This document shows, piece by piece, positions 31,238 to 39,521 of a stretch of DNA of 50,766 nucleotides. Below the pieces are notes generated by a model. The model saw nothing but the letters and a program-made list of their open reading frames with translations. It did no database searches and had not been told where the DNA came from. Positions within the stretch are counted from its first letter, which is position 1; every line of letters starts with the position of its first letter. Source of the DNA: an uncultured Clostridia bacterium (GTDB lineage: Bacteria; Bacillota; Clostridia; Christensenellales; Borkfalkiaceae). Where the stretch lies: the NCBI GenBank assembly GCA_947589565.1, contig CANQBW010000004.1:1-50766 (forward strand), given 5' to 3'. The position numbers and the translations under genes were made by a program.

Positions 31238-33157
31238 TTATTCCCCTGCGGTTTCGGGATCGGAGGGAATATACATCTCGGGCATGTGCAGATCCTCTTT
31301 GCAGACCTTCTCCATGGTCAAAAGCGATTCATACGTGATGTACATCGTCCCGTGTGTATCCCCTCTCGAGTAGGAGACATATACGCCCTGCTGATCGACG
31401 ACGATCTTAGTGGGGAATCCCCAGTCCGACCTATTCTGGTTCTTAAAATAGACCATAAAATTATCATTATTACTCCCGGACTTTGTTCCGTTGACGAAGA
31501 TCCCCTCAAGCCCGTATTGCTTTGCATGTGAATCGACTTTACTTTTTGTTTCTCCGTATCCGTTGACATAGATGAACAGAATATCATCCCCGTAACGGGT
31601 ATCCAATCCCTGCTGTTTCTCGACGGTAAATTCATTGTTGCAGTAGTAGCATGTCGTGAAATAGTAGTCAAGCACGATGAACTTGTGATCTTTCAAAAGA
31701 TCGCTGAACGTATGGGATTGCCCTTCGTAGTCCGTGAACGTGAAGTCGTGAACGACGTCTCCCTGTTCATAGTACCCTTTCGAATTTACCCCGGTGTCAC
31801 TGATCACGGCAGCAGAGACTTCCGCATTGATCTGAGGCATTGCCGCCGTAAGGGTATATTCTTCTTTTTTTGCGGTATAACCCTCGGGAAGATCCTCGAG
31901 TTTAACGGTATAGTTCTTTGCGGGAAGGGTGAAGGTCGCAATCGCGTTTTTGGTCGTTGCGGTTTGTTTTAACTCGGAACCCTCATAGACCTTGACGGTA
32001 ATTTCGCTGTTGAACTCCACCTTGGTAGTGATGTCCCTGCAGACCTGCACGGAATAGGTGATATTTTCCGCTGTAGTTTTGAGGGCGGGGATCGTCTGGC
32101 GGGTCTCGTTCATGATCTCCCCGCAAGTGGAGCAGAGTTTGTAGCGAATGCCCTCGCTTGTCTCCGTCGGCTCTTTATATACGTAGTAGAGCGTCCCCGA
32201 AAAGTGTCTGCCCGATCCGGCAGTGACTTTAAAGTCATCTCTCCCGCAAATGGAGCAGGTCCTGATATCCCTCTTCCCCTCCGCGCTGCAAGAAGCGCCG
32301 GAATAGAAGGTATAATCCGACCACTGATGTCCTTCGCCCTCGACAATATCCGTCTTCGTTTTGTTGCAGTTCGCGCAGGTAGATATCGTTGACACGTCTC
32401 CGCAGACGTTGGAGGAATCCGTCTTGGTGACTTCCCAGGTGTGACCGAGTGCGGGGATATCATTTTTTTTCTTGGTCTTGTCGCAGCGGATGCATTTGAC
32501 GACCAACGTTCCCATCTCGGTGCAAGTTGGCTCTTTTTCGACGATCTCCTCGCCCGAATAATCGTGCCCGAGCTTTTTGAGGATCTCCGTTTTCCCTTCC
32601 TGCTGACAGCGGGAGCAGATCCCACCCTCCTGAACGCCGTCCTCCGTGCAGGTCGCCTCTTTGGTGACCTTGCCTCCGACGAAGTCATGACCGAGCGGAT
32701 CGACGTCCTTCGTCTCCGTCTCGGTACAGTTGCTGCACGTCCTCTGCTGTGTACCGGAGGCGGTGCAGGTCGCTGCCTTCACATCCGTCCATTCTCCGAA
32801 GACATGCTCGGTCTTGGCAATGGTTTCCACATTCTGCGTCGCGGTACAGCCCGCATGGGTACAGTGTTTGGAGCGGCGGCCTACGGTCGAGCAAGACGCC
32901 TCGACGTCGATCGTAAATTCTTCCGAAAATTCATGACCGGTGGCAGGGATCGGCTGCGTCTCCTTTTCGCCGCAAGCACAGGTGCGGGACTGTTCCCCCG
33001 CCAGCGTGCAAGTCGGCTCCTTATCCGTCGTCCATTCTCCGTAGACATGTGTATGTGCGGTATCATCGGGTTTTATGGGTTTCTCTTCACAGGCACAGAG
33101 CGCAAATGTCGAGAAGATCCCGAGGAAGAGCATCGTGCCTATCATCAAACGTCTCAT
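31238..33157 (-). CDS. Lipoprotein with Cys/His ribbon repeats and a thioredoxin-like domain
   Basis: 639 aa from the ATG behind GGGAGG. Signal peptide with lipobox LCAC (Cys23). Six or more ribbon repeats of the form H-W---PTCT--G----C--C fill residues ~30-350, each with a Cys pair. A beta domain follows, then a TlpA/AhpC-like thioredoxin domain (~residues 455-625) with the redox pair in FTTCYYCNNEF. It is likely anchored outside the cell membrane and may exchange disulfides or handle metal. It has its own consensus promoter and terminator. Confidence 0.8.
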   Translation of the reverse strand: MRRLMIGTMLFLGIFSTFALCACEEKPIKPDDTAHTHVYGEWTTDKEPTCTLAGEQSRTCACGEKETQPIPATGHEFSEEFTIDVEASCSTVGRRSKHCTHAGCTATQNVETIAKTEHVFGEWTDVKAATCTASGTQQRTCSNCTETETKDVDPLGHDFVGGKVTKEATCTEDGVQEGGICSRCQQEGKTEILKKLGHDYSGEEIVEKEPTCTEMGTLVVKCIRCDKTKKKNDIPALGHTWEVTKTDSSNVCGDVSTISTCANCNKTKTDIVEGEGHQWSDYTFYSGASCSAEGKRDIRTCSICGRDDFKVTAGSGRHFSGTLYYVYKEPTETSEGIRYKLCSTCGEIMNETRQTIPALKTTAENITYSVQVCRDITTKVEFNSEITVKVYEGSELKQTATTKNAIATFTLPAKNYTVKLEDLPEGYTAKKEEYTLTAAMPQINAEVSAAVISDTGVNSKGYYEQGDVVHDFTFTDYEGQSHTFSDLLKDHKFIVLDYYFTTCYYCNNEFTVEKQQGLDTRYGDDILFIYVNGYGETKSKVDSHAKQYGLEGIFVNGTKSGSNNDNFMVYFKNQNRSDWGFPTKIVVDQQGVYVSYSRGDTHGTMYITYESLLTMEKVCKEDLHMPEMYIPSDPETAGE

Positions 33158-33185
33158 TTTCCGCCTCCCGAAATAGATTACGTCA

Positions 33186-33214
33186 ATTATATAACACGAT
33201 TCGTTTTTTGTCAA
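33186..33214 (-). promoter_or_regulatory. Consensus promoter of the ribbon-repeat lipoprotein
   Basis: On the minus strand TTGACA (33214-33209), 17 bp, TATAAT (33191-33186): both boxes perfect. Confidence 0.88.
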
Positions 33215-33229
33215 GCATTTATGAAAAAA

Positions 33230-33607
33230 TCAGCTATGTTTTGTGTGAGATTTAAAGCAAAGCGCCATGATGAAGGAAAAGACGACTGCCGCCGAGACGC
33301 CCGCGCTCGCGGCGATGAGCGGACCCGTCAATGCCGCAAAGAGTCCCTTTTCGGCGCCCTTCATCGCGCCGTTGGCGAGAAGATAGCCGAATCCCGAGAT
33401 GGGCACGGTCGCCCCCGCGCCCGCAAAGTTCACAAGGGGCTGATAGAGCCCGAGCGCGGTCAGCGCGACGCCGATCAGCATGAACATGACCAAAATCTTC
33501 CCCGCCGTGAGTTCGGTGAAGTTGATGACCACCTGCGCGATCGCACAGATGAGTCCCCCCACCGCAAATGCCTTTAAAAACATCAGAATGATCGAAAGAA
33601 ATTCCAT
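33230..33607 (-). CDS. spoVAE: Stage V sporulation protein AE (SpoVAE)
   Basis: 125-aa integral membrane protein with four hydrophobic segments. The family signature is intact: GLYQPLVNFAGAGATVPISG, followed by FGYLLANGAMKGAEK. SpoVA proteins form the channel for dipicolinic acid uptake into the forespore and release at germination. AAAGGAG precedes the ATG. It lies 9 nt after spoVAD. Confidence 0.94.
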   Translation of the reverse strand: MEFLSIILMFLKAFAVGGLICAIAQVVINFTELTAGKILVMFMLIGVALTALGLYQPLVNFAGAGATVPISGFGYLLANGAMKGAEKGLFAALTGPLIAASAGVSAAVVFSFIMALCFKSHTKHS

Positions 33608-33616
33608 TTTTCTCCT

Positions 33617-34609
33617 TTAACGCTCCAAAACCACCGCGTGCGCAATGCAGGGAATGCTCTCCCCCTGTCCCGAGGTGACGGTCGAGAGCAGCGCCCCCGT
33701 CGCGACGAACAGAATGCGCTTCAATCCCCCCGTCATCATCTTCGAATGCAGGTAGGAATTGAGAACGACCGCGGAACAGCCCGCGCCGCTCCCTCCCTGG
33801 AACTCGTCCTCGATGACGTTGTAGATGATCTCCCCGCAGTCGATGTGATTTTCGGAAATATCCAGCCCCTTTTCCCAGCAGAGGTCCTTGAGAATGCGGC
33901 TGCCGAGGGCGCCTAAATCCCCCGTCACGATGAGATCGTACTTTTCGGGGCTCTCGCCCGTCTCACGGAAGTGGGTGAGAATGGTGTCCGTCGCCGCGGG
34001 CGCCATCGCTGCGCCCATGTTGTTGACGTCGGTAATGCCGTAGTCGACAACTTTTCCCAAAGTCGCCGCCGTGATCTTGATCCCGTCCCCCTTGCTTGCA
34101 ATCAGCGCTCCGCCCGCGCCCGTCACCGTCCACTGCGACTGCGGCGGACGGGTGCAGCCGAGTTCGAGCGGATAGCGATACTGCCGCTCCGCAGAGGCAA
34201 AGTGACTTCCCGTCGCTGCGACCGCATAGTCGCAATAGCCGCCGTCGATAAAGGTCGAGGCGACGGCAATGCTCTCCGCCATCGTCGAGCACGCGCCGTA
34301 GACGCCCAAAAACGGGACGGAAAAGTCCCGCGCCGCAAAGCTCGCCGAGACGATCTGATTTAAAAGATCGCCCGAGACGATCATATCGACTTCATGCCGC
34401 TTTAAGCCCGCGTTCGTGATGGCGCCGTCGATGACGTGCGAGAGCATCTTGCACTCCGCCTTCTCGTAGGTGGATTCGCCGAACATGTCGTCGGAGAGCG
34501 CCGTCTCGACATACCTTCCGATGATCCCCTGACATTCCTTCGTCCCCGCGATCGTGCTCGTCGCAATGATGGTGGGACACTTTTTAAAATAGATCGTTTG
34601 ATGCTTCAT
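33617..34609 (-). CDS. spoVAD: Stage V sporulation protein AD (SpoVAD)
   Basis: 330 aa with a thiolase-like fold. Recognisable stretches are VYGACSTMAESIAVA, ATGSHFASAERQYRYPLE and GDLGALGSRIL. SpoVAD binds dipicolinic acid on the forespore membrane. It normally follows spoVAC, which is missing here. No clear ribosome site stands before the ATG; instead a hairpin (34614-34653) ends 5 nt upstream of it. Confidence 0.94.
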   Translation of the reverse strand: MKHQTIYFKKCPTIIATSTIAGTKECQGIIGRYVETALSDDMFGESTYEKAECKMLSHVIDGAITNAGLKRHEVDMIVSGDLLNQIVSASFAARDFSVPFLGVYGACSTMAESIAVASTFIDGGYCDYAVAATGSHFASAERQYRYPLELGCTRPPQSQWTVTGAGGALIASKGDGIKITAATLGKVVDYGITDVNNMGAAMAPAATDTILTHFRETGESPEKYDLIVTGDLGALGSRILKDLCWEKGLDISENHIDCGEIIYNVIEDEFQGGSGAGCSAVVLNSYLHSKMMTGGLKRILFVATGALLSTVTSGQGESIPCIAHAVVLER

Positions 34610-34613
34610 AAAT

Positions 34614-34653
34614 AAAATGCCGCCTGATTAAAGTCTTTGCAAGGCGACATTTT
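34614..34653 (-). promoter_or_regulatory. Hairpin in the spoVAD leader
   Basis: AAAATGCCGCCT pairs with AGGCGACATTTT (one mismatch). On the minus strand the only ribosome-site-like AGGCGG lies in this stem, so it might control translation or terminate an upstream transcript. Confidence 0.5.
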
Positions 34654-34699
34654 TTATGCTTTCCGATGTCCGAAAGGGCCTCTCCCCTCGAAAACCAAA

Positions 34700-34846
34700 T
34701 ACTATGTCACGCATAGTACTATGCAAATGGCAAAAAATGCGAGATCCTTCGACTGCGCTCAGGATGACAGAAAGGAACGTGCGTCGCCGACGACGACAAG
34801 TTAACCCGCTGTCATGTTGAGCGGAACGAAGTGAAGTCGAAACATC
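34700..34846. repeat. Repeat-rich intergenic region
   Basis: Holds a palindromic repeat (34700-34724, TACTATGTCACGCATAGTA core) and inverted copies of the two repeat types of 1365-1528 (34741-34770, an exact 30-bp match, and 34810-34846). No gene is seen from 34654 to 35002. Confidence 0.8.
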
Positions 34847-34937
34847 CCCTAAGCAAGCGACAAACAAAGAGCGAGAGATCTTTATTTTATCGATTCCGAA
34901 AGTCGTATTTTTTGCGACTCAAAATAATGTTTTGGTA

Positions 34938-34966
34938 TTGCAAATTGCAGGAACATGTGATATAAT
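34938..34966 (+). promoter_or_regulatory. Promoter of the leucine-rich-repeat lipoprotein
   Basis: TTGCAA (34938-34943), 17 bp, TATAAT (34961-34966). A GGAGG ribosome site lies just before the ATG at 35003. Confidence 0.8.
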
Positions 34967-35002
34967 GTTTTTTGGAGAAATTTATGATTTCGGGAGGAGT
35001 TT

Positions 35003-36340
35003 ATGAATCGGGAAAAGAGGAAAAAGAGATTGGTTCCCATTCTGCTTGCCGCCGCGCTTTGCTCGGCAGCTGTTCTCTCCTCTTGCGGAGAGAGCGCACA
35101 CGAGCATGTCATTTCGGACAAATGGAGCTTCGATGATGAGTATCATTGGAGGGTCGCTCTCTGCGATGACTGCGACGACGTCTTCGATTACGCCAAGCAC
35201 AACTTCCTGGATGGCGTCTGCACCCGCTGCAATTACAAAAAGCCGCCCGAAGACGATCCGTTAAAGCCGAGTACCGATCCCGTCGATCCGGAAGTTCCGC
35301 AGCTGCCCGACGAAGATCCCGGCGAAGAGGAGGACCCCGCCCCGCCCGATCACGACAACGAGACGGGAGAAGTCTTTGTGGACGGCTTCGCATATACCGA
35401 GCTCTTCGACGAAGAGGGTCAGCGCGGCTGGTCGATCTCCGTGGGCGACAAAAAGGACGAAACGAACATCGAGATCCCCGAGGAATACAAGGGTCTTCCC
35501 GTGGTCGAGATCGGCGAGGCGGGCTTTGCCAAATGCTATTCCCTCGAAACTGTAAAGATCCCCGCCTGCGTGGAGACCATCGGCTACCAGGCTTTCTGGA
35601 AGTGCATCAACCTCAAGTCGGTCGATCTTGCCGTGGGGCTCCAAGAGATTTCCGATTGGGCATTCTGCATGTGCTCGGCGCTTACCGAGATCGCCATTCC
35701 CGAGGGAGTCACGGCGGTCCGCTACAAGACCTTTTGCGATTGCGAGTCGCTCGCTAAGGTGACCCTTCCCGACAGTCTCACCTATATCGGAAACAAGGGC
35801 TTCTATCGTTGCATCAACCTCAAGACGCTCTCCCTTCCCCCCAACCTCACAAAGATCGGAAGCTATTCCTTCTATCAGTGCCAGTCCCTCAACGACCTCA
35901 TCTTTCCCGAAGGACTTCAGGAGATCGGACACTACTGTTTCTATGACAACCATACTTTCACAAAGGTCGTGCTTCCGGACAGCGTCACCTGGATCGGTAT
36001 GCAGGTGTTCTATGGCAACTTCAACCTCAAAGAGGTGACTTTGAGCAAGAACCTGACCCTCATCAACTGGTCTGACTTTTTGTACTGTGCCTCTTTGGAG
36101 AGCATCGTCATCCCGGACAGCGTCACGGTGATGGAGAACTACTCCTTCGGATACTGCGCAAGTCTCAAACACGTTGAGATCGGGAAGGGACTCACGCGGA
36201 TGGGAGCCTGCATCTTTGCAGAGTGCAGATCGCTCAGATCCATCACCTATCACGGCACCCCCGAGATGTGGAAGGCGATCCCCAAGGGGGTCTGGTGGGA
36301 TCAGACGCTGAACGGAACATTGATCGTATTATATGATTGA
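35003..36340 (+). CDS. BspA-like leucine-rich-repeat lipoprotein
   Basis: 445 aa. Lipobox LSSC (Cys28). A Cys/His ribbon (residues ~32-80, with C-DC and C-RC pairs) like those of the preceding lipoprotein, an acidic Pro/Asp/Glu linker (~82-125), then about eleven LRR_5 repeats of the form L--V-IP--V--IG--AF--C--L to the end. Such proteins are surface-exposed and often bind host or bacterial surfaces. The shared ribbon suggests a common cell-surface role with the 31.2-kb lipoprotein. Confidence 0.85.
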   Translation: MNREKRKKRLVPILLAAALCSAAVLSSCGESAHEHVISDKWSFDDEYHWRVALCDDCDDVFDYAKHNFLDGVCTRCNYKKPPEDDPLKPSTDPVDPEVPQLPDEDPGEEEDPAPPDHDNETGEVFVDGFAYTELFDEEGQRGWSISVGDKKDETNIEIPEEYKGLPVVEIGEAGFAKCYSLETVKIPACVETIGYQAFWKCINLKSVDLAVGLQEISDWAFCMCSALTEIAIPEGVTAVRYKTFCDCESLAKVTLPDSLTYIGNKGFYRCINLKTLSLPPNLTKIGSYSFYQCQSLNDLIFPEGLQEIGHYCFYDNHTFTKVVLPDSVTWIGMQVFYGNFNLKEVTLSKNLTLINWSDFLYCASLESIVIPDSVTVMENYSFGYCASLKHVEIGKGLTRMGACIFAECRSLRSITYHGTPEMWKAIPKGVWWDQTLNGTLIVLYD

Positions 36341-36360
36341 CGGGGATCAAAGGAGGAAGT

Positions 36361-37506
36361 ATGGATACAAATTCCCTGTTTCGAAAATATCATAGACGGC
36401 TCGCGCGGATCGGAACGGTGAAAGCCTGTCTCGTCGCGCTTGCGGCGGGGCTTGCCGTGATGGCGGTCCTTGCCCTCATCACCTGGTTCACTCCCCTCAC
36501 CCTCGGATGGGTCCTCGGGATCATCTTCGGCGGGGGGATTTTGGCGTTTGCCGCCACGGAGCCCATCGTCTATCGGAAATACTTCTCCCCCACGCCGCAA
36601 AAGATCGCGCGGCTCGTGGATAAGCTCGGGCTCGAAGAGCGGGCGATCACCATGTACGAACTCGAACACGACGAGTCTTACCTCGTCTTCTGCCAGCGGG
36701 AGGACGCCAAGGAAAAACTCAAGAGCGTCGATGAAAAGCAGCTCAGGTTCGATCTGCCCAAGGCCATGTTTTTGGCGGTCGCCGTCTGCTGCGTGTTTGC
36801 GGTCTCGCTGACGACGGTCTCCTCTCTCGCCTCGGTGGGAAGGATCGGAAAGGCATATGAGTACATCTTCCCCGAAGAGGAGGAGCCCGAACAGGAGACG
36901 GAGTATGTCGACGTCTACTACATCGCGAAGGAAAACGGCTCCATCGAGGGAGAGGAACATCAGCATATCGAAAAGGGCGGGAACACCAAGACGGTCAAGG
37001 CGGTCCCCGACGAGGGATATCAATTTTTGCAGTGGAGCGACGGCATTCTCACCCCCGAGCGGAGAGATTGGGAGGTCATGGAAGATCTTGCCGTGGAGGC
37101 GATCTTCTTACAGCCCAGCGAGAGCGATCAGGGCGACCGCGAGAGCGACGAAGGTCAGAAGGGAGACAGCCCCTCCGACGACGAGGACAAACAGGGTTCC
37201 CAAGAGGACGAGAACGGCGATCCCAACGAAAACGAGGGAGACGAAGAGGAAGGCGATCAGCAGGGAGGAGAGAGCGAAGACCCCGCCGAAGGCGATGAGG
37301 ACGACGGCGCAGGCGAAGACGGCGAAGGTGAGGGCGTGACGGGAGCCCTCGGTCAAAACGACAACAACACCGTCATCGACGGTGCGACCGACTACACGTC
37401 GGAATTTGACTACGAGAGCAGCAAGGAAGAGATCGAGAGCGATCCCAACCTTCCCGACGATCTCAAAGACGTGCTCGGGGATTATTTCGACACGCTCAGG
37501 CCCTGA
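36361..37506 (+). CDS. Membrane protein with acidic low-complexity tail
   Basis: 381 aa. AGGAGG precedes the ATG. Two adjacent membrane helices (~residues 20-65) and a third (~138-160) are followed by an extracellular-looking InlB/Flg_new-type repeat (DEGYQFLQWSDG). A ~110-residue stretch of Asp/Glu/Gly/Gln comes next (~250-340), then a short helical end. First gene of the operon with the two VWA proteins, 23 nt before the next. Family not recognised; a scaffold or surface role is possible. Confidence 0.75.
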   Translation: MDTNSLFRKYHRRLARIGTVKACLVALAAGLAVMAVLALITWFTPLTLGWVLGIIFGGGILAFAATEPIVYRKYFSPTPQKIARLVDKLGLEERAITMYELEHDESYLVFCQREDAKEKLKSVDEKQLRFDLPKAMFLAVAVCCVFAVSLTTVSSLASVGRIGKAYEYIFPEEEEPEQETEYVDVYYIAKENGSIEGEEHQHIEKGGNTKTVKAVPDEGYQFLQWSDGILTPERRDWEVMEDLAVEAIFLQPSESDQGDRESDEGQKGDSPSDDEDKQGSQEDENGDPNENEGDEEEGDQQGGESEDPAEGDEDDGAGEDGEGEGVTGALGQNDNNTVIDGATDYTSEFDYESSKEEIESDPNLPDDLKDVLGDYFDTLRP

Positions 37507-37529
37507 ATCCACAAAAGGCGGTATCATCT

Positions 37530-39512
37530 GTGGTTTTGCAATGGTTGGCTCCCCTGGGTCTTCTGGGACTTTTGGGGATCGCAGTCCTGACAATTCTATA
37601 TCTTTTAAAGCCGAAATACCGGGAGAAGGTCGTTTCGAGTACGTTTGTCTGGAAACTCGCACTCAATTACAGGAAGCGCAAGATCCCCATCGAGCCCTTC
37701 CGCAACCTGCTCGTCTTTTTCTGCCAGGTTTTCCTGCTTGCCGCCTGCGCGGTCGCGGTCGCACAGCCCTATCTCTTATCCGAGAACGCTTTAAATGCCG
37801 ACACCGAGCAGATCGTCATCATCGACGCCTCTGCGAGTATGCGTGCGGAGACGGTCGGGACGGACGGCAGAGTTTCCCGCTTCGACCGCGCGATCAAGGA
37901 CGTGCGCAGAACCATGGATGAGCTGCTCTTCGATAAGGAGGGCGTCCTCTCCATCATTCTCGCGGACAAGACCCCGCACTACATCGTCAACTCCGCGAGC
38001 AGAGACGACTATTCGAGGATCGTCGACGCGTTGGATACGGCGGAGTGCTCCTCCTTCCACGGGGACGTGGAGGGCGCCATCGAATTGGCGCAGGAGAAAC
38101 TCTATGAAAATCCCGCGGCAAAGATCGTCCTCTATTCGGGGACGGAATACGGCGATTTAGGGGAGGCGGTGACCGTCAATACCCTCGCCGATCCCGAGTC
38201 GGAGTGGAACATCGCCATCGAGAGCTGTACTGCTTCCATCGAAGAGAACGAATATGTCTTCCGCATTGACATCGCGGCTTATGGGGAGTTCTCCTCGAGA
38301 AGAGACCTCTATCTGAGCATTAAGGGCGCGGAGAACGGAGACGGGAACAGGGTCGATCTGCCCGAGCTCAAGGTCCCCGTCACCTTCGGCGTGGATTCCA
38401 ACGTCGAAGACAAGTCCTCCCATCAGTCCCTGACCGTGCGGGCGACCGATCCCGACATCGGCGGCAGCGAGGATGAGTTCTTCTCCTCCTTCGAAGAAGT
38501 GGTCGTCGAGTTTCGGGACCTCAACGACTCCATTCCCGACGATGACATCGTGCACATCTACGGCGGCTTAAAGGATGAGATCAAGGTCCAATACTATAGC
38601 TCCGACCAGAACAGCTACTTCTACCTCGGCTTTCACATTCTCATCGACAATATGAGCAAGACGCGGGACATCTCCTTCAAACAAGTCTACCGCGACGAGG
38701 AGCCGGAGACCGAGGGCTATGATTACTACATCTTCGAACACAGTATTCCGCAGAAAATTCTCGAAAACGGGCTTCCCAAGGACGGCGTCGTCATTCTCTG
38801 GGATCCCGACCAAGCGATCCCCGAACTTGGGCTCGAATTTGGAGAGGTCGTCGAACTTCCCGAATTTACATATCTTTCGGGAGAGAGCGATCATCCGCTC
38901 CTGAACTATGTCGACCCCGCCCGCATCGGCGTCTCGAAATACACCAAGGTGACACCCGTCACGGAGGGAGAGTTCGAGACGCTCATGTCCTGCAACGGGG
39001 ATCCCCTCCTTCTCGTCAGGAACAGTTCGCGCGAGAAGATCGTCGTCCTGCCTTTCAGCATCAACCAATCCAACGTCTCCTATTTCCGCGACTTCGAGAC
39101 GCTCCTCTACAATCTCATCAACTACTACATGCCCATTACCCTCTCGCAGTATTCCTTCGAGCTCGAAGAAAGCACCGGCGTCAATTGCAAGGGAGAGACC
39201 CTCTATGTGGAGAGCGAGAGCGGAAAGAGCTTCACTTTGAACGACTTCCCCTCCTCCGTCACCTTCTCGGAGACGGGAACTTATACTTTGACGACAAGAT
39301 TCGGCTATGCCAAAGAGGACGAAGTGAGAAAGGTCTTCGTGCGGCTCTCGCCCAAGGAGAGCAGCATCTTCAACGTCGAAGATCTGAATATGGATATCCA
39401 AAACGGCGAGGCGACGGGAATTTCCAGAAAAGATCTCCTCGTCTACTTTGCGGCGGTGATCGTGGCGCTGCTCTTTATCGAATATTGGCTGCAATTCAAG
39501 GACATCGTATAG
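37530..39512 (+). CDS. BatA-type membrane protein with von Willebrand A domain
   Basis: 660 aa, GTG start behind AGGCGG. The N-terminus, LQWLAPLGLLGLLGIAVLTI, is the BatA (PF07584) double-helix region, a second membrane segment ends LLAACAVAVAQPYLL, and a VWA domain follows with the MIDAS-like DASASMRAE (~residues 96-104). A last membrane helix lies near 640-655. Such proteins usually act with MoxR AAA ATPases in envelope stress or complex assembly. No MoxR gene is in the window. Confidence 0.82.
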   Translation: MVLQWLAPLGLLGLLGIAVLTILYLLKPKYREKVVSSTFVWKLALNYRKRKIPIEPFRNLLVFFCQVFLLAACAVAVAQPYLLSENALNADTEQIVIIDASASMRAETVGTDGRVSRFDRAIKDVRRTMDELLFDKEGVLSIILADKTPHYIVNSASRDDYSRIVDALDTAECSSFHGDVEGAIELAQEKLYENPAAKIVLYSGTEYGDLGEAVTVNTLADPESEWNIAIESCTASIEENEYVFRIDIAAYGEFSSRRDLYLSIKGAENGDGNRVDLPELKVPVTFGVDSNVEDKSSHQSLTVRATDPDIGGSEDEFFSSFEEVVVEFRDLNDSIPDDDIVHIYGGLKDEIKVQYYSSDQNSYFYLGFHILIDNMSKTRDISFKQVYRDEEPETEGYDYYIFEHSIPQKILENGLPKDGVVILWDPDQAIPELGLEFGEVVELPEFTYLSGESDHPLLNYVDPARIGVSKYTKVTPVTEGEFETLMSCNGDPLLLVRNSSREKIVVLPFSINQSNVSYFRDFETLLYNLINYYMPITLSQYSFELEESTGVNCKGETLYVESESGKSFTLNDFPSSVTFSETGTYTLTTRFGYAKEDEVRKVFVRLSPKESSIFNVEDLNMDIQNGEATGISRKDLLVYFAAVIVALLFIEYWLQFKDIV

Positions 39513-39521
39513 GGGTGAGAA

